Source of the DNA: Butyricicoccus sp.
GTDB lineage: Bacteria; Bacillota; Clostridia; Oscillospirales; Butyricicoccaceae
Assembly (NCBI GenBank): GCA_031293105.1
Contig: JAUMSA010000189.1
Coordinates: forward strand, 1-12,268
Length of the DNA stretch: 12,268 nucleotides
Reading direction: 5' to 3'
Below, piece after piece: positions 6,008 to 12,268 of the stretch. A program made the translations under genes and the position numbers. Under the pieces are notes generated by a model. That model was not told the origin of the DNA, did no database searches, and worked only from the letters and a program-made list of their open reading frames with translations. The stretch's first letter is position 1, and each line of letters begins with the position of its first letter.

Positions 6008-6922
6008 CTATCGTCGCGCCAGCCGCATCCGTTTCAGCGTATCGGCCACCGCCCGGGTGCGCTCATGGTCGGGCCCCAGCCGGTTTTGATAGATTTTTCC
6101 GGCCCGGGTCAACGCTGCATGGGCTTCTTCCGCCTGTCCGAGCTGCTGATAAATCCAGGCCATATTCTGAAGGGTAAGCGCATATTCGACATTTTCCCCG
6201 CAAAACCGCTTGGTATAAGCCGCCGATTTGCGGTACAACGCCAGCGCCTCGGTAAAATTCCCCTCGGCATACAGCAGCGCGGCCAAGCTGTTCATTCCTT
6301 CCGCATAGGGAACGTTTTCTTCTTCGGCACACTTTTCAAACTCCTGCACCGCGCGGCCCAGGCAGGCCATCGCCTGCTCCCGCTTGCCGGCGGCATGGTA
6401 CAGGGTCGCCAGATTGTTATAGGTCACCGCGATTTCCTGCCGGCTGCCCGGCATTTTTTCGATGCACAGCAGCGCCCGCTCCAAGCTGAGGATGGCTTCA
6501 TCCAACCGTCCGAGTTCCCGGTAGGTCAGAGACAGATTGTTAAGCACACTGGCATACGCATCGGTCTGTTTCTCCCCCAGGGCGCGGTAGATGGCCATGG
6601 CCTGTTCAAACCCTGCCACCGCCCGCTCATAGTCCCCCATCCGGCGGTATGTGCCCGCCATATTGTTTAAAATGGCGGCATACTGGTTACAGGTTTTCCC
6701 AAACTGGCTGGCCGCGCACACCTGTGCCCGCTCAAAGGCTGCGAGCGATTGGGCATAGGAGCCGATGCTGCGATAAAAGGAACCCAGTTCGTTATACACC
6801 GCAATCTGTTCTTCGGCGCCTTTGGCCCATGCAGCGCTCTGATTTAAAAAGCGCTCGGTCTGTTCCCGGTCATTTTGGATATCGTATAGCTTTTTGTAAA
6901 ATCCGTCTAAGGTATCCCACAT
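6008..6922 (-). CDS. Tetratricopeptide-repeat protein, partner unknown
   Basis: A 304-residue soluble protein made almost wholly of TPR helical pairs of the 41-42-residue (kinesin-light-chain-like, TPR_12/TPR_10) type. Repeat cores are near residues 44-70 (NELGSFYRSIG), 86-112 (NNMAGTYRRMG), 128-155 (NNLSLTYRELG), 169-196 (NNLATLYHAAG), 211-238 (NSLAALLYAEG) and 252-277 (QNMAWIYQQLG). The start is ATG 6922, 9 nt after AAGGAG. There is no signal peptide, membrane segment, DNA-binding or enzymatic domain, so it should be a cytosolic scaffold or peptide-binding protein. It is divergent from the alcohol dehydrogenase gene and has its own -10 box. Context does not reveal its partner. Confidence 0.9.
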   Translation of the reverse strand: MWDTLDGFYKKLYDIQNDREQTERFLNQSAAWAKGAEEQIAVYNELGSFYRSIGSYAQSLAAFERAQVCAASQFGKTCNQYAAILNNMAGTYRRMGDYERAVAGFEQAMAIYRALGEKQTDAYASVLNNLSLTYRELGRLDEAILSLERALLCIEKMPGSRQEIAVTYNNLATLYHAAGKREQAMACLGRAVQEFEKCAEEENVPYAEGMNSLAALLYAEGNFTEALALYRKSAAYTKRFCGENVEYALTLQNMAWIYQQLGQAEEAHAALTRAGKIYQNRLGPDHERTRAVADTLKRMRLARR

Positions 6923-6966
6923 ACGCAGCCGCTCCTTTTTCCCGGCAAGCCGGTTGTTATTTTTTA

Positions 6967-6972
6967 ATTATA
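6967..6972 (-). promoter_or_regulatory. Candidate -10 box of the TPR gene
   Basis: A perfect minus-strand TATAAT lies 44 nt upstream of the TPR start codon. I find no good -35 at 16-18 bp, so it is weak or activator-dependent. The leader also has a small CCGG-CAAG-CCGG hairpin at about 6941-6953. Confidence 0.45.
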
Positions 6973-7039
6973 CCGATGAAAACCGGGCGAGCGTTTGCCT
7001 TTTCTCATATTCTTTTTGCCGTTTGCAGCCCATGGGCCA

Positions 7040-7058
7040 CCGGGGTTGGCAGCCCCGG
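7040..7058. repeat. GC-rich hairpin in the divergent TPR / alcohol dehydrogenase intergenic region
   Basis: CCGGGG (7040-7045) and CCCCGG (7053-7058) are perfect inverted copies around a 7-nt loop, with GGCC partly extending the pairing. No T-run follows on either strand. The rest of 6923-7184 shows only the -10 boxes and the dehydrogenase ribosome site. Confidence 0.45.
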
Positions 7059-7123
7059 CCGAACAGATGAGATGCGGCAAAAAAAAGAGGAAAACAAGCA
7101 CATCCAACCGGGAATCCCCCTTC

Positions 7124-7129
7124 TATAAT
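7124..7129 (+). promoter_or_regulatory. Candidate -10 box of the alcohol dehydrogenase gene
   Basis: Perfect TATAAT 55 nt before the start codon, giving a leader of about 50 nt. No recognisable -35 lies 16-18 bp upstream, which would fit a regulated promoter. Confidence 0.5.
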
Positions 7130-7184
7130 GAAGACAAGGTAGAAAAACATTCTCTCTATTCTGGACTTTTAGGAGGTTTCTTGT

Positions 7185-8369
7185 ATGGATAATTTTACGT
7201 TTTACAGCCCGACTTATTTTGCCTTCGGCAAGGGCACCGAAAATGAAACCGGCGCGTATGTCAAAAAGTACGGCGGCACCAAGGTGCTCATTCACTACGG
7301 CGGCGGCTCGGCCAAGCGCTCTGGACTGCTCGACCGCGTGGAGGCTTCGCTGACCAAGGAAGGCATTGCCTATGTGGAGCTGGGCGGCGTCAAGGCCAGC
7401 CCGCTGAGCGATCTGGTTTACGAGGGCATCGAGCTGGCCCGCAAGGAAAAGGTCGACTTCATTCTGGCCGTTGGCGGCGGCTCGGTCATGGACTCGGCCA
7501 AGGGCATTGCGCTGGGTGCGGTCTATGACGGCGACTTCTGGGATTTCTACTGCGGCAAGAAGGGCCCGGTTACCGAAGCGCTGCCGGTTGGCTGCGTGGT
7601 CACCATTGCTGCGTCCGGCTCGGAAGGCTCGACCGACTCGGTCGTCACCCTGGTTACCGAGGACGGCAACCAGTATAAGCGCTGCGCCGACGGCGATATC
7701 CTGCGCCCGCTCTTTGCAATTATGAACCCCGAACTGATGATGACCCTGCCGCCCTATCAGACGGCCAGCGGCATTGCCGATATCATGGCGCACTGCATGG
7801 AGCGCTACTTCACCCACACCAAGGACGTGGAACTGACCGACCGCCTACTCGAAGCGGTCATGCTTACCATGATTAAGGAAGGCCGCCGCGTCATGGCCAA
7901 CCCGCAAGACTACGAAGCCCGCGCCAATATCATGTGGGCAGCCATGATCGCCCAGAACAACTCGACCGGCGTCGGCCGAGCGCAGGACTGGGGCACCCAC
8001 CATATGGACAACGAAATCGGCATTCTCTATGGCGCATCCCATGGCGCCGGTCTGGCGCTCCTGTTCCCCTACTGGATGGAATACGCCATGAAGACCCAGG
8101 GTACCGACCGCTTTGTGATGTATGCAAGCCGCGTTTGGGGCTGCCAGATCGACTTTGAACATCCCGAAGTGACCGCCATGGAAGGCATCCGGTGCTTCCA
8201 GCGCTTTATGAAGGATATCGGCATGCCCACCACGATCAGCGAGCTGGGCGGCAAGGAAGAAGACATCCCGAAGATGGTGGAAAACATGTTCCACGGTGCC
8301 CCCAACCATGGCAATTTTGTCAAACTAACACCCGAAATTGCCGCGGAAATCTACCGCATGGCTTTGTAA
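7185..8369 (+). CDS. Iron-containing alcohol dehydrogenase (butanol dehydrogenase / YqhD type)
   Basis: NAD(P)H-linked group III alcohol dehydrogenase, likely reducing aldehydes such as butyraldehyde or acetaldehyde during fermentation. It has 394 residues, normal for the family. ATG 7185 follows AGGAGG (7171-7176) by 8 nt. The N-terminal cofactor domain has FYSPTYFAFGKG and GGGS at 97-100 within AVGGGSVMDSAKG. The metal-binding helical domain has Asp199 and His203 (GIADIMAHCME), His272 (WGTHHMDNE) and His286 (YGASHGAGLALLFP), all four ligands at canonical spacing. The second conserved His four residues after the third ligand in many relatives is Asn276 here. Lysine is coded mostly by AAG and codons end in C/G more than in the neighbours, which suggests high expression. 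Substrate and NADH/NADPH preference are not resolved. Confidence 0.95.
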   Translation: MDNFTFYSPTYFAFGKGTENETGAYVKKYGGTKVLIHYGGGSAKRSGLLDRVEASLTKEGIAYVELGGVKASPLSDLVYEGIELARKEKVDFILAVGGGSVMDSAKGIALGAVYDGDFWDFYCGKKGPVTEALPVGCVVTIAASGSEGSTDSVVTLVTEDGNQYKRCADGDILRPLFAIMNPELMMTLPPYQTASGIADIMAHCMERYFTHTKDVELTDRLLEAVMLTMIKEGRRVMANPQDYEARANIMWAAMIAQNNSTGVGRAQDWGTHHMDNEIGILYGASHGAGLALLFPYWMEYAMKTQGTDRFVMYASRVWGCQIDFEHPEVTAMEGIRCFQRFMKDIGMPTTISELGGKEEDIPKMVENMFHGAPNHGNFVKLTPEIAAEIYRMAL

Positions 8370-8405
8370 GAAATACATCCGGACTCTCTCTTGTTTGTGT
8401 GAACC

Positions 8406-8439
8406 GCCAGGGCCTGCCATTTCACCGGCAGGCCCTGGC
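8406..8439 (+). repeat. Strong hairpin after the alcohol dehydrogenase gene, no T-run
   Basis: GCCAGGGCCTGCC (8406-8418) pairs perfectly over 13 bp with GGCAGGCCCTGGC (8427-8439), 8-nt loop. It lies 36 nt after the dehydrogenase stop and 42 nt before the next gene. Without a T-run it is a poor intrinsic terminator. It could stabilise the dehydrogenase mRNA 3' end or limit read-through into the next gene. Confidence 0.75.
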
Positions 8440-8471
8440 AAGTGGAGGCCCGTCAAATCTGGAACTTTATG

Positions 8472-8478
8472 AAAGGGG
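8472..8478 (+). promoter_or_regulatory. Ribosome binding site of the PPDK-barrel-like gene
   Basis: AAAGGGG lies 3 nt before ATG 8482 but 9 nt before the in-frame ATG 8488, so the second ATG, two codons later, may be the real start. Confidence 0.55.
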
Positions 8479-8481
8479 TAT

Positions 8482-9471
8482 ATGGGCATGAAATATTTCA
8501 CCGAAATCGACGCTGTGGAAGGGTTGGAAGCGGTTGATGAGACCGACGGCATTATGCTGACCGGCGAAGAATGCCTGATGCGCACCGAGGCGCAGCGGCT
8601 TTTGATGCAAAGCCTGCTGCTCGACCCGCCCGAAACCGAGGAGGACGCCCGTTTGGATCAGCTTTACCGCAGCCAAACCCGGTTATGGGCCGAAAAAATC
8701 GCCGAATGCGCCCAAGTACAGTTGTGCATCCGCCTACCCGACCGGCCGCTTGACGCCTTTCTGCCAAGCAGCCCGGCCGAACTGTCCCGCGTGGCTACCT
8801 ATATGTCCCGTTCGGACGCTTGGCTGCGCGACCGGGTTCAGACGCTGCACGCCATCAACCCAGACCTCAGCTGCCGCGGCTGCCGGATGATGATTGCCAA
8901 TCCCCTGCTGTTCCAGACCTTTCTGCACGCGCTCTTTGAAACCGCGCAGACCTGCGGCGTGAGCCGCCTGTCCATTCTGCTGCCCTTTATCGCGGACAGC
9001 CAGGAGGTGATCTACCTCAAAGGCATCATTGACGAGTATGCGCAGACCTATGAAATCGCCTGCACGCTCGGCATCGAAATCGCAACCCCGCGCGCGGCCT
9101 GCATCGCCGAAGAGCTCGCCGGCTATGCGGATGCCATTGTGTTCAATGTCGATGAACTGGTGCAGCTTTTATACGGCATGAGCCGCCACGACACCCGCAA
9201 GGTGATTTCCCGCTATCTGCATGAGCAGGTCTTTCGCTACAACCCCTTCACCGAGTTCGACGAAATCGGCATCGGCACCCTGCTTTCCATCGCCCTGGAG
9301 CAAATCCGCGCGGTGCATCCACAGGTGCGCTTGAGTGCGCTGGGACAGCCCACCCTGACCGAAAAGGGGCGAAAATTCTGCCGTGACATGGGCATCGACA
9401 TCCTAATCGGGCCGCAGCATTTGGTCCATCTGCAAACGCTGTTCCAACCGGTGCAGGAAACCAAAGAATGA
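8482..9471 (+). CDS. Stand-alone PEP-utilising-enzyme C-terminal barrel protein (PPDK-like, probably non-catalytic)
   Basis: A 329-residue soluble protein that I can align by eye along its whole length with the C-terminal TIM barrel of pyruvate phosphate dikinase. Shared landmarks are IRLPDRPLDAFLP (84-96; IRLLDPPLHEFLP in PPDK), LHAINPDLSCRGCRM, ILLPFI, TPRAA (202-206), ELVQLLYGMSRHD and the NPF...IGIGTL...IALE stretch. The nucleotide-binding and phosphohistidine domains are absent, and no such gene is adjacent. Several active-site positions are changed: the PEP-binding Arg of LCRTE is Gly28, the metal Glu of MIEIPRA aligns with Ala201, Asn-Asp of GTNDL are Asp224-Glu225, and the catalytic Cys of GICGEHGG is Leu287 (SALGQP). 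R84, R132 and R135 remain. It most likely binds a ligand or partner rather than catalysing; this is inferred. ATG 8488 may be the true start. Confidence 0.8.
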   Translation: MGMKYFTEIDAVEGLEAVDETDGIMLTGEECLMRTEAQRLLMQSLLLDPPETEEDARLDQLYRSQTRLWAEKIAECAQVQLCIRLPDRPLDAFLPSSPAELSRVATYMSRSDAWLRDRVQTLHAINPDLSCRGCRMMIANPLLFQTFLHALFETAQTCGVSRLSILLPFIADSQEVIYLKGIIDEYAQTYEIACTLGIEIATPRAACIAEELAGYADAIVFNVDELVQLLYGMSRHDTRKVISRYLHEQVFRYNPFTEFDEIGIGTLLSIALEQIRAVHPQVRLSALGQPTLTEKGRKFCRDMGIDILIGPQHLVHLQTLFQPVQETKE

Positions 9472-9477
9472 AAAAAC

Positions 9478-9517
9478 AAACAGGCTTATGCGGCCACCGG
9501 CTGCAAAGCCTGTTTTT
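9478..9517 (+). terminator. Intrinsic terminator of the PPDK-barrel-like gene
   Basis: AAACAGGCTT (9478-9487) pairs perfectly over 10 bp with AAGCCTGTTT (9506-9515), with an 18-nt loop that can partly pair. Its T-run is 9513-9517, followed by GTTG. It begins 6 nt after the stop codon. Confidence 0.88.
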
Positions 9518-9518
9518 G

Positions 9519-9548
9519 TTGTCGAATCAGCGCAACGTGTGGTACAAT
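9519..9548 (+). promoter_or_regulatory. Promoter of the DUF554 gene
   Basis: TTGTCG (9519-9524), 18-bp spacer, TACAAT (9543-9548) preceded by TGG, an extended -10. The predicted start is near 9555, about 24 nt before the ATG, leaving room for the GAGGAGG ribosome site. Confidence 0.7.
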
Positions 9549-9578
9549 AGAACGCGGTTCGACAGAGGAGGAAATGGA

Positions 9579-10292
9579 ATGGGAACCCTTATCAATGTTG
9601 TGGGCATCCTGCTGGGCGGGCTGATTGGCCTGATTTGCGGCAAGCGGCTCACCCCGCGGTATCAGGATACGCTCATGCAGGCTTCCGGCCTGTGTATCAT
9701 GTTTGTGGGGATCGGCGGCACGCTGGAAAAAATGCTGACCGTCGAAAACGGCAAGATCACCAGCGGCGGCACGGTCATGATGGTGCTGTGTTTTGCGCTC
9801 GGTTCGCTTGTGGGCGAAATGGCCAACCTGGAAGGCCGCATGGAACAATTTGGGGACTGGCTGCGCCAAAAGACCGGCAACGCCAAAGACCCGCACTTTG
9901 TCAACGCCTTTGTGACCACTTCGCTGACCGTGTGCATCGGAGCCATGGCGGTGGTCGGCTCCATCCAGGACGGCATTACCGGCAATTACTCCACCCTGGC
10001 GCTCAAGGCCGTGCTCGACATGATTATCGTCTGCGTCATGGCCGCGTCGCTCGGCAAAGGCTGCCTGTTTTCCGCCATCCCGGTCGGGTTGTTCCAGGGA
10101 GCCATCACGCTGCTCTCCCGGTTTTTGCAGCCCATCATGACCCAGCCCGCGCTGGACAACCTCTCACTCACCGGCTCCATGCTGATCTTCTGTGTGGGTG
10201 TCAATCTGATCTGGGAGAAAAAATTCAAACCTGCCAACATGCTGCCCACCATTGTGGTGGCGGTCATCTGGGCCTGGATGCCCTGGGCATAA
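9579..10292 (+). CDS. DUF554 family membrane protein (YqgA/YdfK-like)
   Basis: Integral membrane protein of unknown function, 237 residues with the start at 9579, about the family size. It opens with MGTLINVVGILLGGLIGL, typical of DUF554, and has about seven hydrophobic segments near residues 3-20, 34-50, 62-80, 106-128, 138-158, 162-182 and 193-234. Gly-rich patches and MEQFGDWLR in a soluble loop are also family-like. ATG 9579 follows GAGGAGG closely. An in-frame ATG at 9468 is rejected because it lies upstream of both the terminator and the promoter. Transport of a small solute has been suggested for such proteins, but nothing here proves it. Own promoter and own terminator, so monocistronic. 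Confidence 0.92.
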   Translation: MGTLINVVGILLGGLIGLICGKRLTPRYQDTLMQASGLCIMFVGIGGTLEKMLTVENGKITSGGTVMMVLCFALGSLVGEMANLEGRMEQFGDWLRQKTGNAKDPHFVNAFVTTSLTVCIGAMAVVGSIQDGITGNYSTLALKAVLDMIIVCVMAASLGKGCLFSAIPVGLFQGAITLLSRFLQPIMTQPALDNLSLTGSMLIFCVGVNLIWEKKFKPANMLPTIVVAVIWAWMPWA

Positions 10293-10294
10293 AC

Positions 10295-10334
10295 CAAGGG
10301 GACGCCAAAGTATGGCGTCCCCTTGCTGTTTTTT
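10295..10334 (+). terminator. Intrinsic terminator between convergent DUF554 and pyruvate carboxylase genes
   Basis: CAAGGGGACGCCA (10295-10307) and TGGCGTCCCCTTG (10313-10325) form a perfect 13-bp stem with a 5-nt loop. On the plus strand CTG and six Ts follow (10329-10334). The T-run overlaps the stop codon of the opposing gene. On the minus strand the same stem is followed only by GTTTATG, so termination of pyruvate carboxylase here would be weaker. Confidence 0.92.
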
Positions 10335-12268
10335 ATTTGATGACCGCCACCAGTTCGCCGGCCTTGACCGCGGTATTTTCCGAAACCAGAAGGCTTTCCA
10401 CCCGGCCACTGACCCGTGCCACGACCGAGGTTTCCATCTTCATCGCTTCGATGACCAGCAGAACCTGGTTTTGCTCGACCTCGTTGCCTTCGTGCACCAT
10501 GACACGCGATACCATGCCCGGCATGGGGGCGCCGATCTGCCCCTTGTCCTCGGGGTCGGCCAGACGGGTGCGCGGCCCGTCCTGTCCGGCCTGCTCGTCG
10601 GGCACGACCACTTCGCGCCGCATGCCGTTGAGCTCAAACAGCACGCTGCGGGTACCTTCCTCGGGGTTGCGGTCGCCCAGCCCCAGATACTTGACCACCA
10701 GGGTCTTGCCATCCTCAATGTTGATCTGGTTGGTTTCGCCCAGCGCCATGCCGTTGAAGAAGACATGGCTGCCCATGCGGGTGATGTAGCCGTATTCCTT
10801 GCGGTGGCGGCAGAACTCCTCGACCACCTTGGGATACATGCACCAGGAGATAACCGTGCGGTCGTCCGGGTCGGGCACGAAGGTCTTGACCTGCTCCCGG
10901 GCTGCTTCGAAATCAACCGGCGGCAGCAGTTCGCCCGGTCGGCAGGTAATCGGCTTCTCGCCCTTGAGCACCAGTTTTTGCAGCTCGGGCGGGAAACCGC
11001 CCGACGGCTGGCCCATCATGCCCTTGAAATAGGACACCACCGAATCCGGGAAGGTCAGCGCTTCGCCCTTTTCCAGGATATTCTCGGGCGTGAGCTGGTT
11101 TTGCACCATGAAGATGGCCAGGTCCCCCACCATCTTGGACGACGGCGTCACCTTGATGATATCGCCGAGCATGTGATTGACCGTGATGTACATTTCGCGC
11201 ACGGCTTCAAACTGCATGCCCAGACCGACGGCCATGACCTGCGACTTGAGGTTGGTATACTGGCCGCCCGGCATCTCATAGCGGTACACGTCGGTGCTGG
11301 GCGCCTTGATGCCGTGGTCAAACGACGCATAGCGCAGGCGCACATCGGCCCAGTAATCGCTCAGCTGTTGCAGCCGGCTGGGGTCCAGACCGGTATCGCG
11401 TTCCTGCCCTTGCAGCGCGGCCACGATGGCGTTCATAGACGGCTGGCTGGTCATGGAGGACAGCGAGTCGATGGCCGTATCCACGATATCCACGCCCGCT
11501 TCGGCGGCCATCAGCAGGGTCGCGACCTGGTTGCCCGAGGTATCGTGCGTATGCAGATGGATGGGCAGGTCGATCTCCTCGCGCAGCGCGGTAATCAGCT
11601 TTTTGGCGGCATAGGGCTTTAACAGACCGGACATGTCCTTGATGCACAGGATATGCGCGCCCCGCTTTTCCAGCCGCTTGGCCAGGTTGACATAATACGC
11701 CAGGGTGTATTTATCCCGCTTGGGGTCCAGGATATCACCCGTGTAGCAGATGGCCGCTTCGCACAATTTGCCCTGGGACAGGACTTCGTCGATGGCGATT
11801 TCCATACCGGGCAGCCAGTTGAGCGAATCGAAAATGCGGAATACATCGATGCCCGCGCGGGCGGCTTCGCGCACAAAGGCGCGCACCAGGTTGTCCGGAT
11901 AATTGGCATACCCGACCAGGCTCGACCCGCGCAGCAGCATCTGGAACGGGATGTTGGGGATGCGCTCGCGCAGCTGTTCCAAGCGTTCCCACGGGGACTC
12001 ATGCAGGAAGCGATAGGCGGTGTCAAAGGTCGCACCGCCCCACATCTCGAGCGAAAAGCAGTCGTTTAAAATCTCGGCCGTGCCCTTGGCCGCGCCGCGC
12101 ATGTCGCGGGTACGCATGCGGGTGGAGAGCAGCGACTGATGCGCGTCGCGCATGGTGGTGTCGGTCAGCAGCAGGCGCTTTTGCTCGCGCACGTACTTTT
12201 GGACGGCTTCCGGCCCTTCACGGTCGAGCAGCTGCTTGAGCCCCTCGCAGCGGGGCGGGGGATGCTCA
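10333..12268 (-). CDS. pyc: Pyruvate carboxylase, C-terminal 644 residues (5' part off the right edge)
   Basis: Biotin enzyme that carboxylates pyruvate to oxaloacetate (anaplerosis). The visible part ends at TAA (10333-10335) and is open to the right edge. The carboxyltransferase barrel (about 30-300) has LLTDTTMRDAHQSLL with metal Asp36, carbamylated Lys210 in CIKDMSG, and metal His239 and His241 in HLHTHDTSG. YRYEMPGGQYTNL follows, then the tetramerisation region, then the biotinyl domain with EAMKMET, where Lys610 carries biotin 35 residues from the end. A GTG at 12192 could be mistaken for a start, but the frame continues upstream with GLKQLLDREGPEAVQKYV, which matches the linker between biotin carboxylase and carboxyltransferase in single-chain pyruvate carboxylases. 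That argues against a stand-alone oxaloacetate decarboxylase alpha subunit. About 500 residues should lie beyond the edge. Codons are AAG-rich, suggesting high expression. Confidence 0.93.
   Translation of the reverse strand, partial: EHPPPRCEGLKQLLDREGPEAVQKYVREQKRLLLTDTTMRDAHQSLLSTRMRTRDMRGAAKGTAEILNDCFSLEMWGGATFDTAYRFLHESPWERLEQLRERIPNIPFQMLLRGSSLVGYANYPDNLVRAFVREAARAGIDVFRIFDSLNWLPGMEIAIDEVLSQGKLCEAAICYTGDILDPKRDKYTLAYYVNLAKRLEKRGAHILCIKDMSGLLKPYAAKKLITALREEIDLPIHLHTHDTSGNQVATLLMAAEAGVDIVDTAIDSLSSMTSQPSMNAIVAALQGQERDTGLDPSRLQQLSDYWADVRLRYASFDHGIKAPSTDVYRYEMPGGQYTNLKSQVMAVGLGMQFEAVREMYITVNHMLGDIIKVTPSSKMVGDLAIFMVQNQLTPENILEKGEALTFPDSVVSYFKGMMGQPSGGFPPELQKLVLKGEKPITCRPGELLPPVDFEAAREQVKTFVPDPDDRTVISWCMYPKVVEEFCRHRKEYGYITRMGSHVFFNGMALGETNQINIEDGKTLVVKYLGLGDRNPEEGTRSVLFELNGMRREVVVPDEQAGQDGPRTRLADPEDKGQIGAPMPGMVSRVMVHEGNEVEQNQVLLVIEAMKMETSVVARVSGRVESLLVSENTAVKAGELVAVIK

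Noticed and set aside
6951..6972. Possible Rex (NADH-sensing repressor) site near the divergent TPR / alcohol dehydrogenase region
   Set aside because: One half TTGTTA is present but the other half does not match at the right spacing, and the site is on the TPR -10 box rather than at the dehydrogenase promoter.
9468..10292. Longer DUF554 protein starting at 9468
   Set aside because: The extension would be read through a terminator and lies upstream of the extended -10 promoter; ATG 9579 has GAGGAGG and a canonical family N terminus.
10252..11622. 456-codon plus-strand open frame
   Set aside because: Antisense shadow of pyruvate carboxylase caused by GC-rich codon bias; His/Asp-rich translation with no recognisable domain, and it begins inside the DUF554 gene.
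1..12268. Mobile elements, CRISPR arrays, tRNA or rRNA genes
   Set aside because: No repeat-spacer pattern, transposase or integrase motif, terminal repeats, cloverleaf or rRNA signature was seen on either strand.

Overview
The window is ordinary chromosomal DNA from an anaerobic, GC-rich Firmicute, most likely a gut Clostridia-class organism of the Oscillospiraceae or Butyricicoccaceae type. This is inferred from AGGAGG-type ribosome sites, sigma-A-like promoters, classical intrinsic terminators, an FMN riboswitch in front of ribD, an iron-type alcohol dehydrogenase, single-chain pyruvate carboxylase and a bile-salt-hydrolase-family enzyme. I see no transposase, integrase, phage gene, CRISPR array, tRNA or rRNA. 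Coding density is high and no gene-free stretch goes undescribed.

Left third, minus strand (1-3214): the riboflavin operon, read right to left. A strong promoter (TTGACA, 17 bp, TATACT; 3186-3214) starts a leader of about 270 nt. The leader holds an FMN aptamer (3060-3168) followed by two consecutive intrinsic terminators (2990-3021 and 2926-2960). Then come ribD (1802-2908), ribE (1174-1821, overlapping ribD by 20 nt) and ribBA (1151 to beyond the left edge). The enzymes run from GTP and ribulose 5-phosphate to riboflavin; only lumazine synthase (ribH) is missing, and it would be expected just past base 1.

Middle, minus strand (3235-6922): three separately expressed genes. These are a cytoplasmic choloylglycine-hydrolase-family (bile salt hydrolase or penicillin V acylase) enzyme, a MATE efflux pump and a solo TPR-repeat protein. 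A terminator at 4355-4386 separates the hydrolase from the pump. A hairpin at 5893-5920 lies between the pump and the TPR gene.

Right half, plus strand (7124-10334): an iron-dependent alcohol (butanol-type) dehydrogenase, a strong hairpin without a T-run, an unusual stand-alone relative of the pyruvate phosphate dikinase C-terminal barrel, a terminator, a promoter, and a DUF554 membrane protein. The DUF554 gene ends in a terminator facing the 3' end of pyruvate carboxylase (minus strand, 10333 to beyond the right edge). Of pyruvate carboxylase only the carboxyltransferase, tetramerisation and biotin-carrier parts are visible.

The best candidates for something new are two. One is the stand-alone PPDK-type barrel (8482-9471), which keeps the fold-defining landmarks but has lost the catalytic Cys and several PEP and metal ligands, so it looks like a pseudoenzyme or sensor. 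The other is the double-terminator FMN leader, whose aptamer contains segments complementary to the terminator arms.
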